DNA of 64,000 nucleotides from Clitoria ternatea (lineage: Eukaryota > Streptophyta > Magnoliopsida > Fabales > Fabaceae): assembly GCA_037962975.1 (NCBI GenBank), contig CM075675.1, positions 5,652,001 through 5,716,000 of the forward strand, written 5' to 3'. A program made the position numbers and the translations under genes. Positions 22,953 to 33,013 of this stretch are shown one piece after another. Below the pieces are notes generated by a model. That model had not been told where the DNA came from. It searched no databases and saw only the letters and a program-made list of their open reading frames with translations. Positions within the stretch are counted from its first letter, which is position 1. Each line of letters begins with the position of its first letter.

Positions 22953-25900
22953 TCAGTAAAACAAATGAGGATGAGACTCTTTCATCTCAGTTTCTAGTTC
23001 CCATGTAGCATCTTCTCCTCTCGTTTCACTCCAAATAACCTTTACAAGCGGAATTGTCTTGTCTCTTAATTGTTTTATTCTTCTGTCACTTATTCTAACA
23101 GGTGGTGCATCATATGTAAGATTATCTTTAACTTGTATGACATCAGGTTCAATAACATGTGTAGGATCAGATATATACTTTCGCAAGTTTGACACATGAA
23201 AAACATTATGGATATTAGAAAGAAAAGGTGGTAATGCTATTTGGTAGGCAAGGGGACTAACTTTATGAATTATTTGGTATGGACCGATAAATCTAGGAGT
23301 TAGTTTTCGAGATTTCATTGCCCGACCGACCCCAGTCATAGGTGTGACTTTCAAGAATACATGATCGCCTTCTTGAAATTCGAGCGGCTTTCTTCTTTTG
23401 TCATAGTAACTTTTCTGCCTGCTCTGTGTTGCCTTCATCTTTTCCTGAACTATTTTGATTTTATCCGTGGTTTGTTGTACCAACTCTGGTCCTAGCATCA
23501 AGTTTTCACCAGTCTCAAACCAACATAGCGGGGTCCTACATTTTCTTCCATATAATGCTTCAAAAGGTGCCATGCCAATGCTAGCATGGAAACTGTTGTT
23601 GTAGGTAAACTCCACATATGGTAAGAATTGATTCCAACTTCCTTTATGCTCTAACACACAAGCTCGTAACAAGTCTTCTAGAGATTGGATTGTTCTTTCT
23701 GATTGTCCATCCGTCTGAGGATGATATGCTGAACTCAGACGCAGTCTTGTTCCCATAGCCTTGTGCAAGCTCTTCCAGAATTGTGATGTAAAACGAGGGT
23801 CCCGATCAGAAATGATACTTGAAGGAATTCCATGCAATCTCACAATCTCCTCGATGTATAATTTTGCCAGCTTCTCCATAGAGTAACGAATATTGATGGG
23901 AATAAAGTGGGCAGACTTTGTTAGTCTATCAACTATTACCCATATCGAATCATGTCCTAATGGAGTTTTAGGTAGAGAAGTCACAAAATCCATGGTAATG
24001 CTATCCCATTTCCATTCCGGTATTTCCATTGATTGTAGCATTCCAGGGGGTTTTTGGTGTTCCACTTTAACCTTCTGGCAAATTAGACATGCAGCCACAT
24101 ACTCTGCCACCGCTTTCTTCATTCCAGGCCACCAAAATAACTTCTTCAAATCTTGATACATTTTAGTAGTTCCGGGATGAATGCTCATATAACTTTTATG
24201 GCCTTCTTCTAGAATTGCTTTCCTCAACTCCTCTTTGTCAGGGATACACACTCGATCCTTATATCTCAATAATTGGTCGTTTCCCACATTGAACTCGACT
24301 TCTTTTCCTTGTTTCAAGAGTTCTTTCTTCTCTTGCAGGAATTCATCCTCTCGTTGAGCCTCTAAAACTTGCCTCAGGAATTCATTTGTCACTTGCAACG
24401 TTCCTAATCTGTAGCTGTTAGCATTAACCTTTACTGCTAGGTTAAGATCTCTGAAGTTCTCTATCAATTCCAGCTCTTTTATCATCATCGTGGACGCATG
24501 TAGAGACTTTCGACTTAAAGCATCAGCTACTACATTCGCTTTTCCAGGATGGTATTGCAACTCAAAATCGTAGTCCTTTAAGAATTCCATCCATCTCCGT
24601 TGCCTCATGTTTAACTCCTTTTGGTCGAATAAATACTTGAGACTTTTATGATCGCTAAACACATCGAATGTTGCACCGTATAGATAGTGCCTCCAAATCT
24701 TTAAGGCAAAAACTACAGCGGCTAACTCTAAGTCATGGGTAGGGTAGTTGATCTCATGTTGCCTTAATTGTCGTGATGCATAGGCTACAACCTTCTTGTC
24801 TTGCATAAGTACACTTCCTAGTCCTTGTTTAGACGCATCACAGTAAACTTCAAAACTTCGATGTGGATCGGGGAGTACTAACACCGGCGCAGAAGTAAGT
24901 CGATCTTTCAGCTCTTGAAAACTATTCTCGCATTGTGTCGTCCACACAAAAGGTTGTCCTTTCCGTGTTAGCTTGGTCAATGGGTATCCTAGCTTTGAAA
25001 ATCCTTCAATGAATCTCCTATAGTATCCAGCCAAGCCCAAGAAACTTCTAATCTCAGTGATCGTGGTTGGTCTCTCCCATTTTAAAACCGCCTCCACCTT
25101 GGAAGGGTCTATAGCTATTCCTCCTTGACTAATTACATGTCCTAAAAAGTTCACTTCTTCCAACCAGAATTCACACTTCGACAGCTTTGCATATAGTTGT
25201 TTCTTTTTCAGGATTTCCAACACGACCTTCAAATGTTCAACATGTTCTTCTCTGTTTTTAGAGTACACTAATATATCATCAATGAACACCACTACAAATT
25301 TATCTAGATATGGATGAAAAATCCTATTCATGTAATCCATGAATACGGCTGGTGCATTAGTTACACCAAAAGGCATTACTAGATATTCGTAATGGCCATA
25401 GCGTGTTCTAAAAGCAGTTTTCGTTACATCTTCTTTCTTCACCCTTATTTGATGGTATCCAGACCTCAAATCAATTTTGGAGAACACCGTGGCACCACGC
25501 AGCTGATCCATCAAGTCGTCAATCCTTGGCAGAGGGTATCTGTTCTTGATCGTCACCTTGTTCAGTTGTCGATAATCTACACACAACCTCATGCTACCAT
25601 CCTTCTTCTTAACCAACAACACTGGTGCACCCCAGGGGGATACACTGGGTCGTATAAACTGCTTCTCTATCATCTCTTCAAGTTGTTTCTTCAACTCTGC
25701 TAATTCTAGAGGTGACATTCGGTATGGTGCAATTGAAATGGGTCCAACTCCAGGTACTAAATCAATGGAAAATTCCACATCTCTTTCTGGGGGTAAACCA
25801 GGGATATCTTCAGGAAAAACGTCAGGAAATTCACACACAACCTGCAGATTTTTGATTTTTGATTCTTGCTCTTCTTTCGTTGAAAGCAATAGCATGAATC

Positions 25901-27365
25901 CTTGAGCCCCTCCTTTTAAAGAGGCACTCACTTGGTTGGCGGTTAGAAATCTCGAATCTTCAGGATTCAAATTCACTGGTTCTTTAAACATTATGGTTTT
26001 ATTATGACAATCTATTAGAACATGATTGTCAGACAACCAATCTAGCCCAATAATAACTTCTAAGCCAGAAAGGGGTAAACAGAAAAGATTAGCCTTAAAG
26101 TCCCTACCATCTATGACAATAGGGCATTTCCAACAAGCTTTAGAAGTGACAATGGGATTGTTTCCAGGAGTATGTACAAATAAGTCAAATGGAAGTTCTA
26201 TCACAGGTAATTTTAGTTTTTCTACACAGTCATTGGCAATAAAGGAATATGATGCACCTGAGTCATACATAATAGTTAAAGAAATCTTATTAATGATACA
26301 CTTACCTTCTACCATGGAATCAGCATGAGATGCTTCTTCTCCAGTGATTGCAAAAACCTTTCCTTTTGCTTTTGGCCTTCCGACTGCACTGTGCGCGCCT
26401 CCTTGAGTATTTATGCTTGTACTTGCACCTTCAGGATTTTCTCTCTTCATCTCTGGGCAATCCTTGATATGATGACCTGGTTTGTTACACTTAAAGCAAA
26501 CATAAGTGTTTTTAGGACAATCCCTTTTCAAATGGGGTCCTCCACAGATAAAACATTTAAAATTTGGTGCAGATGTTGGGTAATAGCTTCCAGTTGAAGC
26601 TTGGGGTCTGTTAGGAACAGATGCTGCTCCAAACCGACGAAATGGTGCTTGGTAAGGCTTATTCCTTCTGAAATCTCTTCTTTGGTGATGGTGAGGTCCT
26701 CCACTTCTTATTTCTCCTGCCTTGTGAATGGGCTCACGACTTTTGGTCATTCTATCCTTATGGTCTTCTTCAAAGATCCTGCAGCGATTTACCAATACAG
26801 AAAATTCACGGATTTCCTGCATTCGTATAGCTTCCTTAATTTCTGGCCGCAGTCCATTTACAAACTTTGCACACCGATCTCTTTCATTAGTAGCATCATT
26901 ATAATGAGAATGAAAACGAGATAGCTCTTCAAACCTGGATGCGTACTCTCCAACGGTCATATTTCCTTGGGTCAGCGACAGGAATTCGAATTGTCTTTTC
27001 TCTTTAACATCAGCTGGAAAGTATTTTTCCAGAAACATATCCTTGAAATAGTCCCAAGTGATCTCCACGTCGTTGACTTCGAATTGTTTACGCATGCTAT
27101 CCCACCAATGTTCGGCATCCTCAGATAAGGCATAAGTAGCGAAGACTACCTTATCAGCTTCATTACATTGCAATGCTCGAAAGATCTTCTCTATCTCTCG
27201 AATCCAGATTTGTGCTCCATCAGGGTTATATCCTCCCTTGAAACGAGGTGGATTGCGCTTTTCGAATAGGTCCAGTCTTCTCAAGGCATCATTACCTTGA
27301 CCTTCACGTGCTCCCATTGCATTGATTAAGCGTTCTACAACTCCAGCAAGATCGTTTCCAGCCAT
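22953..27365 (-). CDS. gag-pol polyprotein of the gypsy chromovirus, intact
   Basis: A single 1470-residue frame with no stop or shift. In order: gag (about 50-220); two CX2CX4HX4C zinc knuckles (CFICGGPHLKRDC at 271-283 and a second at 290-303); aspartic protease (YDSGAS, D368); reverse transcriptase (LCVDYRQLNK at about 594, catalytic FIDD at 694-697); RNase H (YCDASKQ at about 843, SDHKSLKY, then VADALSR); integrase with the HH-CC zinc site (H1056, H1063, C1093, C1096) and a catalytic triad D1126, D1187, E1223 with the canonical 35-residue D-E spacing; and a C-terminal chromodomain-like tail (VIWSETRGEDATWE). The start follows the 5' LTR and primer site by about 145 bp and the stop lies 43 bp before the 3' LTR. 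Every catalytic residue looked for is present. Confidence 0.97.
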   Translation of the reverse strand: MAGNDLAGVVERLINAMGAREGQGNDALRRLDLFEKRNPPRFKGGYNPDGAQIWIREIEKIFRALQCNEADKVVFATYALSEDAEHWWDSMRKQFEVNDVEITWDYFKDMFLEKYFPADVKEKRQFEFLSLTQGNMTVGEYASRFEELSRFHSHYNDATNERDRCAKFVNGLRPEIKEAIRMQEIREFSVLVNRCRIFEEDHKDRMTKSREPIHKAGEIRSGGPHHHQRRDFRRNKPYQAPFRRFGAASVPNRPQASTGSYYPTSAPNFKCFICGGPHLKRDCPKNTYVCFKCNKPGHHIKDCPEMKRENPEGASTSINTQGGAHSAVGRPKAKGKVFAITGEEASHADSMVEGKCIINKISLTIMYDSGASYSFIANDCVEKLKLPVIELPFDLFVHTPGNNPIVTSKACWKCPIVIDGRDFKANLFCLPLSGLEVIIGLDWLSDNHVLIDCHNKTIMFKEPVNLNPEDSRFLTANQVSASLKGGAQGFMLLLSTKEEQESKIKNLQVVCEFPDVFPEDIPGLPPERDVEFSIDLVPGVGPISIAPYRMSPLELAELKKQLEEMIEKQFIRPSVSPWGAPVLLVKKKDGSMRLCVDYRQLNKVTIKNRYPLPRIDDLMDQLRGATVFSKIDLRSGYHQIRVKKEDVTKTAFRTRYGHYEYLVMPFGVTNAPAVFMDYMNRIFHPYLDKFVVVFIDDILVYSKNREEHVEHLKVVLEILKKKQLYAKLSKCEFWLEEVNFLGHVISQGGIAIDPSKVEAVLKWERPTTITEIRSFLGLAGYYRRFIEGFSKLGYPLTKLTRKGQPFVWTTQCENSFQELKDRLTSAPVLVLPDPHRSFEVYCDASKQGLGSVLMQDKKVVAYASRQLRQHEINYPTHDLELAAVVFALKIWRHYLYGATFDVFSDHKSLKYLFDQKELNMRQRRWMEFLKDYDFELQYHPGKANVVADALSRKSLHASTMMIKELELIENFRDLNLAVKVNANSYRLGTLQVTNEFLRQVLEAQREDEFLQEKKELLKQGKEVEFNVGNDQLLRYKDRVCIPDKEELRKAILEEGHKSYMSIHPGTTKMYQDLKKLFWWPGMKKAVAEYVAACLICQKVKVEHQKPPGMLQSMEIPEWKWDSITMDFVTSLPKTPLGHDSIWVIVDRLTKSAHFIPINIRYSMEKLAKLYIEEIVRLHGIPSSIISDRDPRFTSQFWKSLHKAMGTRLRLSSAYHPQTDGQSERTIQSLEDLLRACVLEHKGSWNQFLPYVEFTYNNSFHASIGMAPFEALYGRKCRTPLCWFETGENLMLGPELVQQTTDKIKIVQEKMKATQSRQKSYYDKRRKPLEFQEGDHVFLKVTPMTGVGRAMKSRKLTPRFIGPYQIIHKVSPLAYQIALPPFLSNIHNVFHVSNLRKYISDPTHVIEPDVIQVKDNLTYDAPPVRISDRRIKQLRDKTIPLVKVIWSETRGEDATWELETEMKESHPHLFY

Positions 27366-27490
27366 TAGTTTCCTGTTTCACAGTAACTGAGATTTGTCAC
27401 ATCAATCACAGTTACTACCAAGTCAAATATTCTACCTATACAGAGTTTACAGACAAAGCAAGATAGACCTTTTCCCCAGGCCTATTGGAT

Positions 27491-27507
27491 TAACTGCTCT
27501 GATACCA
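27491..27507 (-). other. primer-binding site (initiator tRNA-Met)
   Basis: The minus strand reads TGGTATCAGAGCAGTTA, complementary to the 3' end of plant initiator tRNA-Met, three bases inside the 5' LTR. This is the normal primer position. Confidence 0.9.
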
Positions 27508-27510
27508 CTT

Positions 27511-30500
27511 TGTAACACCCTCTGTTACACCTTAATAAATTCTAGAAAAATTCGTAATTTTTTTTTTTACTAAAGATATGATTGTTAAAAAGAAACTATC
27601 GGAATAAATTATATATATTATTTCTGAAATACCTCACAAATATTATTAAAACTTTATAAAGTATTTGTACATTCATCCGAAGAAAATAAACATTAAACAT
27701 TATAAGAAAGAGAGGAAACTCCATGGCCCAGAAGCAGTTACTTATTAACATTATTTATTCATTGGACCACGGTATTCATACCGAGCTCCCTTTCTAGAAC
27801 GTGCTATATCTACTGCTGAAATTCTTCGATCCTTCCCTCTGAACCATCAGTTTAGAATATATGAAACAAAAACACGGAGAAAGGAGTGAGAAACAGAATA
27901 TAATATTTCCGAATAAGACATAAGCAACAAAGGGTTTTCACAACCGATACATAATAATATCAATCACAATCACATACACAATCAATTATGAATGCATGAA
28001 TGTTATGCAATATTTTCATCATAACTTATCTATATATGTAGGCCCTTAAATTTTAATTTGCACTGGGCCAACCAGGAGTTTACACTGTTCCATAAGTCCG
28101 GATAATAATAATATGAACAGCTCAACTGGCATGGAAACACTTAGAGACTAGTCAGATTGAGAAAGTTTTTATTGTGAAAGTACCCGACACTAGGGAGCTA
28201 CCCCAGGTCCCCTGAAGCACCCTTTCACACTCTCTCATCCCAAGGCTCGTAATTAAGCCTCCTCTAATGTATCCTCGGTTTCTATAATCCGTCCCCAGAC
28301 AATATTATTTTATTTCACTTTCATTATCCATGATGCATGAACTACTCGCGTATTGAGTTGGTTAAGGCTTTTAGAAACTCAATTATTAAATCCCTTAAAG
28401 GTTTACAATATCATTTCAATAAACTGTACATTTTCTCAGTTCTCTGAATTTCTGTCCCACAGAAATAAATTTGGTACAGTTTTCAAATCTCACGGAAATT
28501 GAGTTTCTAAGCCTTAAATATCTAAAAACTTTATCATATAAAACTTTACCTAATCTTTCTCAAATTAAATCTTAACAAAATCAAATTTAGGAATCTCAAT
28601 TATTTCCAAATGTATTTAGTTATTAAGTTGGAAAAAAATAAAATAATTTTCTTTTAATTTTTTTTTTATTGAAAGAGAAATATTTATTAACCAAAAATAC
28701 TTAAGATTACAAAATTTTTCTTTAACTCAAGATTTAATTAAATAAATTCTAATAAAATATTTTCTTTCTAAAATAAATACTAATTTTTTTATTCTAAATA
28801 TTGAAAATAAAGTTAATAAGAATAATTTCTAAGAAGAATTAAAAGATAATAAAATTTAAAGAGTAAGGTAAGAAATTCTTACTGAATTTTAGCTTTCCGT
28901 CATGCTCGCTATATGCTCAAACTCCACATTACAATATCATCAATCAAAATTAAACAATATCAATCATAACTAAATATCATCAATCAATCAATCATAATCA
29001 AATCATAATCAAATCAATTAAATATCATTAATACATATCATAATACAAAATTTAATGATTATTAATATAGTCAATTTTAGTCCTTTTGGTCAATTCCTCG
29101 CATAGGTATATGTAAGTCCATATAATCCAGTCCTTGCATAGGTATAGTTCAGTCCATATGGGTCATAATGGTCCAAGTCCTTGCATAGGTATTGTCCAGT
29201 CCATATAGGTCATAATGGTCCAAGTCTTTGCATAGGTATGTTAGAGTTAGTTAAACCGGATATTTAATTTAAAATTTATTATAAATTTTAAGTTAAAAAA
29301 AGTTAATATTTTAAAATAATAATATTATCAGATTTAAAAGGAGTAGGGGACTCCTCCCATTATTCTTATGTCTTTTCATATTATACTCTTATCTCACTCC
29401 CCCTTACCTTGAATTGTTACCCAAAATGGATTTGCTTTGCGCCTCCGATTTCTAAAAATATTAATACCAATCTTATTTCAGTATAAGCATAAGACGAAGA
29501 TTAAGATTACTACTTAAAACAGAAATGGTAAATTTTGAATAGTGAATAGTGAATAGTGAATAGTAAATCGTGAATAGTAACGGTAAATAGTAAAACGTGA
29601 ATAGTAACAGTAAATAGTAAAACGTGAATAGTAACGGTAAATAGTAAATCGTGAATAGTAACGGTAAATAGTAAATCGTGAATAGTAACAGTAAATAGTA
29701 ACAGTAAATAGTAATTTACTATTTGAATAGTAATTTACTATTGAAATAGTAATTTACTATAATATTATTTTCAGTATAATAACAGATTTCTAAAAACGAT
29801 ATGAAAATAACCCAAAAAATATAAAAGAGAAGTATTCTTACCTTAGGATTTTGGCAGAACCTTCTCTCCAAAAACTTTTCTTCTCTCTCTCACTTCCACC
29901 ACTATCTCACTGGCACTACTATATTAAGAAAACTTAATCTGAAATTGTGAATTCTAAAGAAGAAATCCTTCGGTATTTATAGGAAAAAAATTTACTATGC
30001 ATTCCATTATTTTAATATAAAAGTACTATGCATTTTTGAATTTTTTATTCCAGGTTACTGTGCATCTTTTGAAAATTTCATACATGCACAGTGATTTGCA
30101 TAGTAATTGTCGGCAAAATTATTAAGTCAAATAGTAACCCTTCACTCGGTATATTTTAAATATTCAAAATGAGTCCTTTTTGAAATTTAGCGATATTATA
30201 TCAGTCCCTACTAATTTTATAATAAGTAATATAAAGCTGAAATTTTAAAAATCTAAAATTTTCTGTTAATAAAAATTTATTGATACGTTTCAAATTTTTT
30301 AACGATTGGAAAAAATCAAGATTTTTCTCAAACCGATAATTTTTAGATAAGTCTACTTGAAATGGATTTTAGAAAATTTTCTTATAATTTCAATTCACTT
30401 TCTTGTAAATATTTTTAATTTAAGTCACTTATATGAATTTAAAATTATTTAAAAAAATATTATTTTTATTAAAAAATTCCAAAATTCCAAAAAATTCCAA

Positions 30501-30595
30501 AAAATCATAAATAATACGTAGATTAAAAAGTTCTAAAGAACCATAATTTAATTCCTTCAAAATTTTAATATAAAAATAAAAATAGGGGTGTTACA
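27511..30595 (-). repeat. 5' LTR of the gypsy element
   Basis: 3085 bp, nearly identical to the 3' LTR. Differences noted by eye include TATATATATT for TATATACATT near the left end, ACTAAAT for ACTCAAT near 28974, CTGGCACT for CTGACACT near 29911, one extra GAATAGT repeat and a deletion of about 50 bp at the end of the AATAGTAAC minisatellite (29537-29759). It carries the presumed element promoter, reading leftwards. Confidence 0.95.
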
Positions 30596-30600
30596 CGTAT

Positions 30601-32215
30601 TTTATAAATTGCAATCCAAAATGACATAGTGATATATGTGCATCAAATTTTAAAACTAAGAATCACCACAAGCAAGTGTCAACTAGTCAAAAAGTTTCAA
30701 AAGTTATATCTGACAACAATATATCACTCAATTGTACATGGCAAAGGTAATTGTCTCACTCAATCAAACATACAATCAAGCTAAAACAACTTTGATATTT
30801 TTCTTATATGTTATCATCAACACGTAACCAAAAAGAATCACAAGGACTTTCAAGAGTTGTAACAAGGTTTGGTTACAAGAACCAATGATGTTTTTGGATA
30901 AACAAAAACATCTAGTATCATAAAGGGGTATATCATGATTCTATAACACTTAGGTGCTTTTGTTAATGGTTATATGATCATGAGTTTGTGTTGCCTATGT
31001 CATTCATGTATGCTAGCCAATTTAGTATTAGGGCCACAATATTAATTGTTCATAGTAGAGTTTTGTTAATAAAAATACAAATATTCAAACTTCATAACTT
31101 TTATTATGCATTTTTTTATGGGAGTACCATATGTCACATTTTGATGATGTAGGAGTCATGTGTTTACATATATTTTTCTTTGTACACAAGGTTTCATAAG
31201 GTTAGTTTTTTAGTTGAAAGACTTTTTTTTATGTACACACATATAATACTTTTTTCATATTTTCCTTTAAGTAAAACTTATATTTGTTCTTTTGGATTGT
31301 AGATATTAGAGAGCTTGAAAATGATACACTTATAAGGCAAGGTGTGGATTTAAGGGCAAATCTTTCTTAAGAAGGAATGGGGGTTTGATGACATTTGGGT
31401 TTTGGTTGTATACCTATATTGGCCCAATCCAAGTTTTCTTTGGACTTGTATTTGCACATTAGTTTTTAGGATTGGGCTCATTGAGCGTTTGAGGTGTTTG
31501 ATTTATATTAGTTTTAGTTAGGCCATGGTTGGGTCTCTTTAGTTGTCTTAAGCATGGTTTAGCTTCTCTTAGAAGCTTAAGCTCATTTAGTTTCTTTTAG
31601 AAGCTTAAGCTTATTTAGCTTATCTTAGAAGCTTAATTACCTATGTATAGGCTTAGGTTAGAAACTTGTAAATAACTATCATGATTGATTTTTTAATTAA
31701 AGAGAGCTTTGACTCATTTTCTCTCAAGTGTTCTTAGTGGAACTTTGGCTTAAATCTCATCAATGGATCTTATCCATTGTGTCAATTGACACTTTAACTT
31801 ATCCAACCTTGTTGGTGGCACCTTTCATTCCTATGTTCTTCAACTTTTTTTTTTTATTTTCCAATCTCCTTTTGAATTTCTTCTTAGAAAATCCTTAGAG
31901 AACTTCATGGTTTTGATGATGATTTTGAAGCTTGGATGTTTGTATAGTTTGACTAAATCTTGAAGAATCGTAATTGGAAGATCCTTTCCATCTAGAGTGT
32001 TATTACAATCCAAGAACATTAGTAGTGAGTGCATGACCTTTCATATAGTTCTTGTGGGTTCGACTATGTTTAAAACTCTTTATATTACATTGAAGGGTAA
32101 GCTTGTCGGTGAGTGTGAAAACTTGTCGTAGTCTAAACTATTTTTGAAAATTAATTTCTTTTCACATTGTAGCAAACATAATATTTTTTTTTTGCGTCAT
32201 TACCGAGGACTAACA
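30601..32215. repeat. older LTR-retroelement debris, right flank of gypsy insertion
   Basis: It continues the host element interrupted at 19792: up to about 30950 the sequence has the same retroelement-spacer character. From about 31370 there is a different, plus-oriented LTR-like stretch, including a triple repeat around TTAGAAGCTTAAG (31561-31633). It ends before a degenerate primer-binding-like site, TGCGTCATTACCGAGGAC (32193-32210), which resembles the tRNA-Asp site of Athila/Calypso elements. There is no coding remnant. The family calls are inference. Confidence 0.35.
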
Positions 32216-33013
32216 TTCATGAAATTGCTATTTGAGTGCTTGGTATTTTTGCTTTTTTTTTTTTTTTGTTTTTATACTACTTTGTTTACTAGTGCATACT
32301 AACTCATTTTTGCTCATCTTTTTTAGTTTTTACCCTTGAAATTAAAAGATTAAGTAGAGAACTAAAAAGGTAAGTAAGAGGGCACCGCCCAAAAAGTATA
32401 CTATGTAGGACTATATGATACATGTAAATGTTTCTTTAAGGAGAGTCATTCATATACCACCTAGCGAGGCACACAACTTCAAGATAAAGACATCCTTGAT
32501 TGATATGATATAGAAAAATTTGCAATTTAAAGGATGACTTAATGAGGATCCGTATTTTCACATTAGGAGATTTTTTATATTGGTTAACTGATCAATTCCC
32601 AAAATCTATATTTTACCGCTCAATATAAAGAAACTTTACCGAATTTTAGTTTTATTATTTTGGTGATTGTTAAGTGTGGTCCTTAATTTGAGACTTATTT
32701 TTAGGATTTTCTTTTTATGTATTTGATGTTAAGTTATAATTTAAGTAAACATGTCTCAATGTTTATTTATGACATTGCTAACATTGTAATAACACTATTA
32801 TCTCTAACTGTAGTGTCCTAAGTGACTTTACAATGAAACTCTATTGACAGAAAAAAAAGTGAAAATGAAAATTAGTTTTCTTTTTATAGTAGAATGGATT
32901 AAAATTGCCTAAATTAAAGGATCAGTGTTAATGACAAATTTAATTAAAAAAATTTAATTAATGCGATACTTAACCAAAAACTCTCACCCACCTCTTCCCA
33001 AGCTTGAATAACA
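32216..33013. other. intergenic region upstream of CLPT1
   Basis: AT-rich spacer with a T homopolymer near 32255-32270. It must contain the CLPT1 promoter and leader, but no core element could be assigned. Confidence 0.45.

Larger units (their letters stand above)
19793..30595 (-). mobile_element. complete Ty3/gypsy chromovirus (Tekay/Del-like)
   Basis: A 10.8-kb element in minus orientation. Its 5' LTR is at 27511-30595 and its 3' LTR at 19793-22909; a 5-bp target duplication CGTAT flanks it (19788-19792 and 30596-30600). Internally there is a primer-binding site for initiator tRNA-Met next to the 5' LTR, one uninterrupted gag-pol frame and a purine tract before the 3' LTR. By eye the LTRs differ by about seven base changes and a few indels over 3.1 kb, so insertion is recent. 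All the parts needed for autonomous transposition appear present. The clade assignment rests on gene order (integrase last) and the C-terminal chromodomain-like tail. Confidence 0.95.

Noticed and set aside
23893..26924. Plus-strand frames opposite the gypsy gag-pol
   Set aside because: Shadows of the 1470-residue minus-strand polyprotein.
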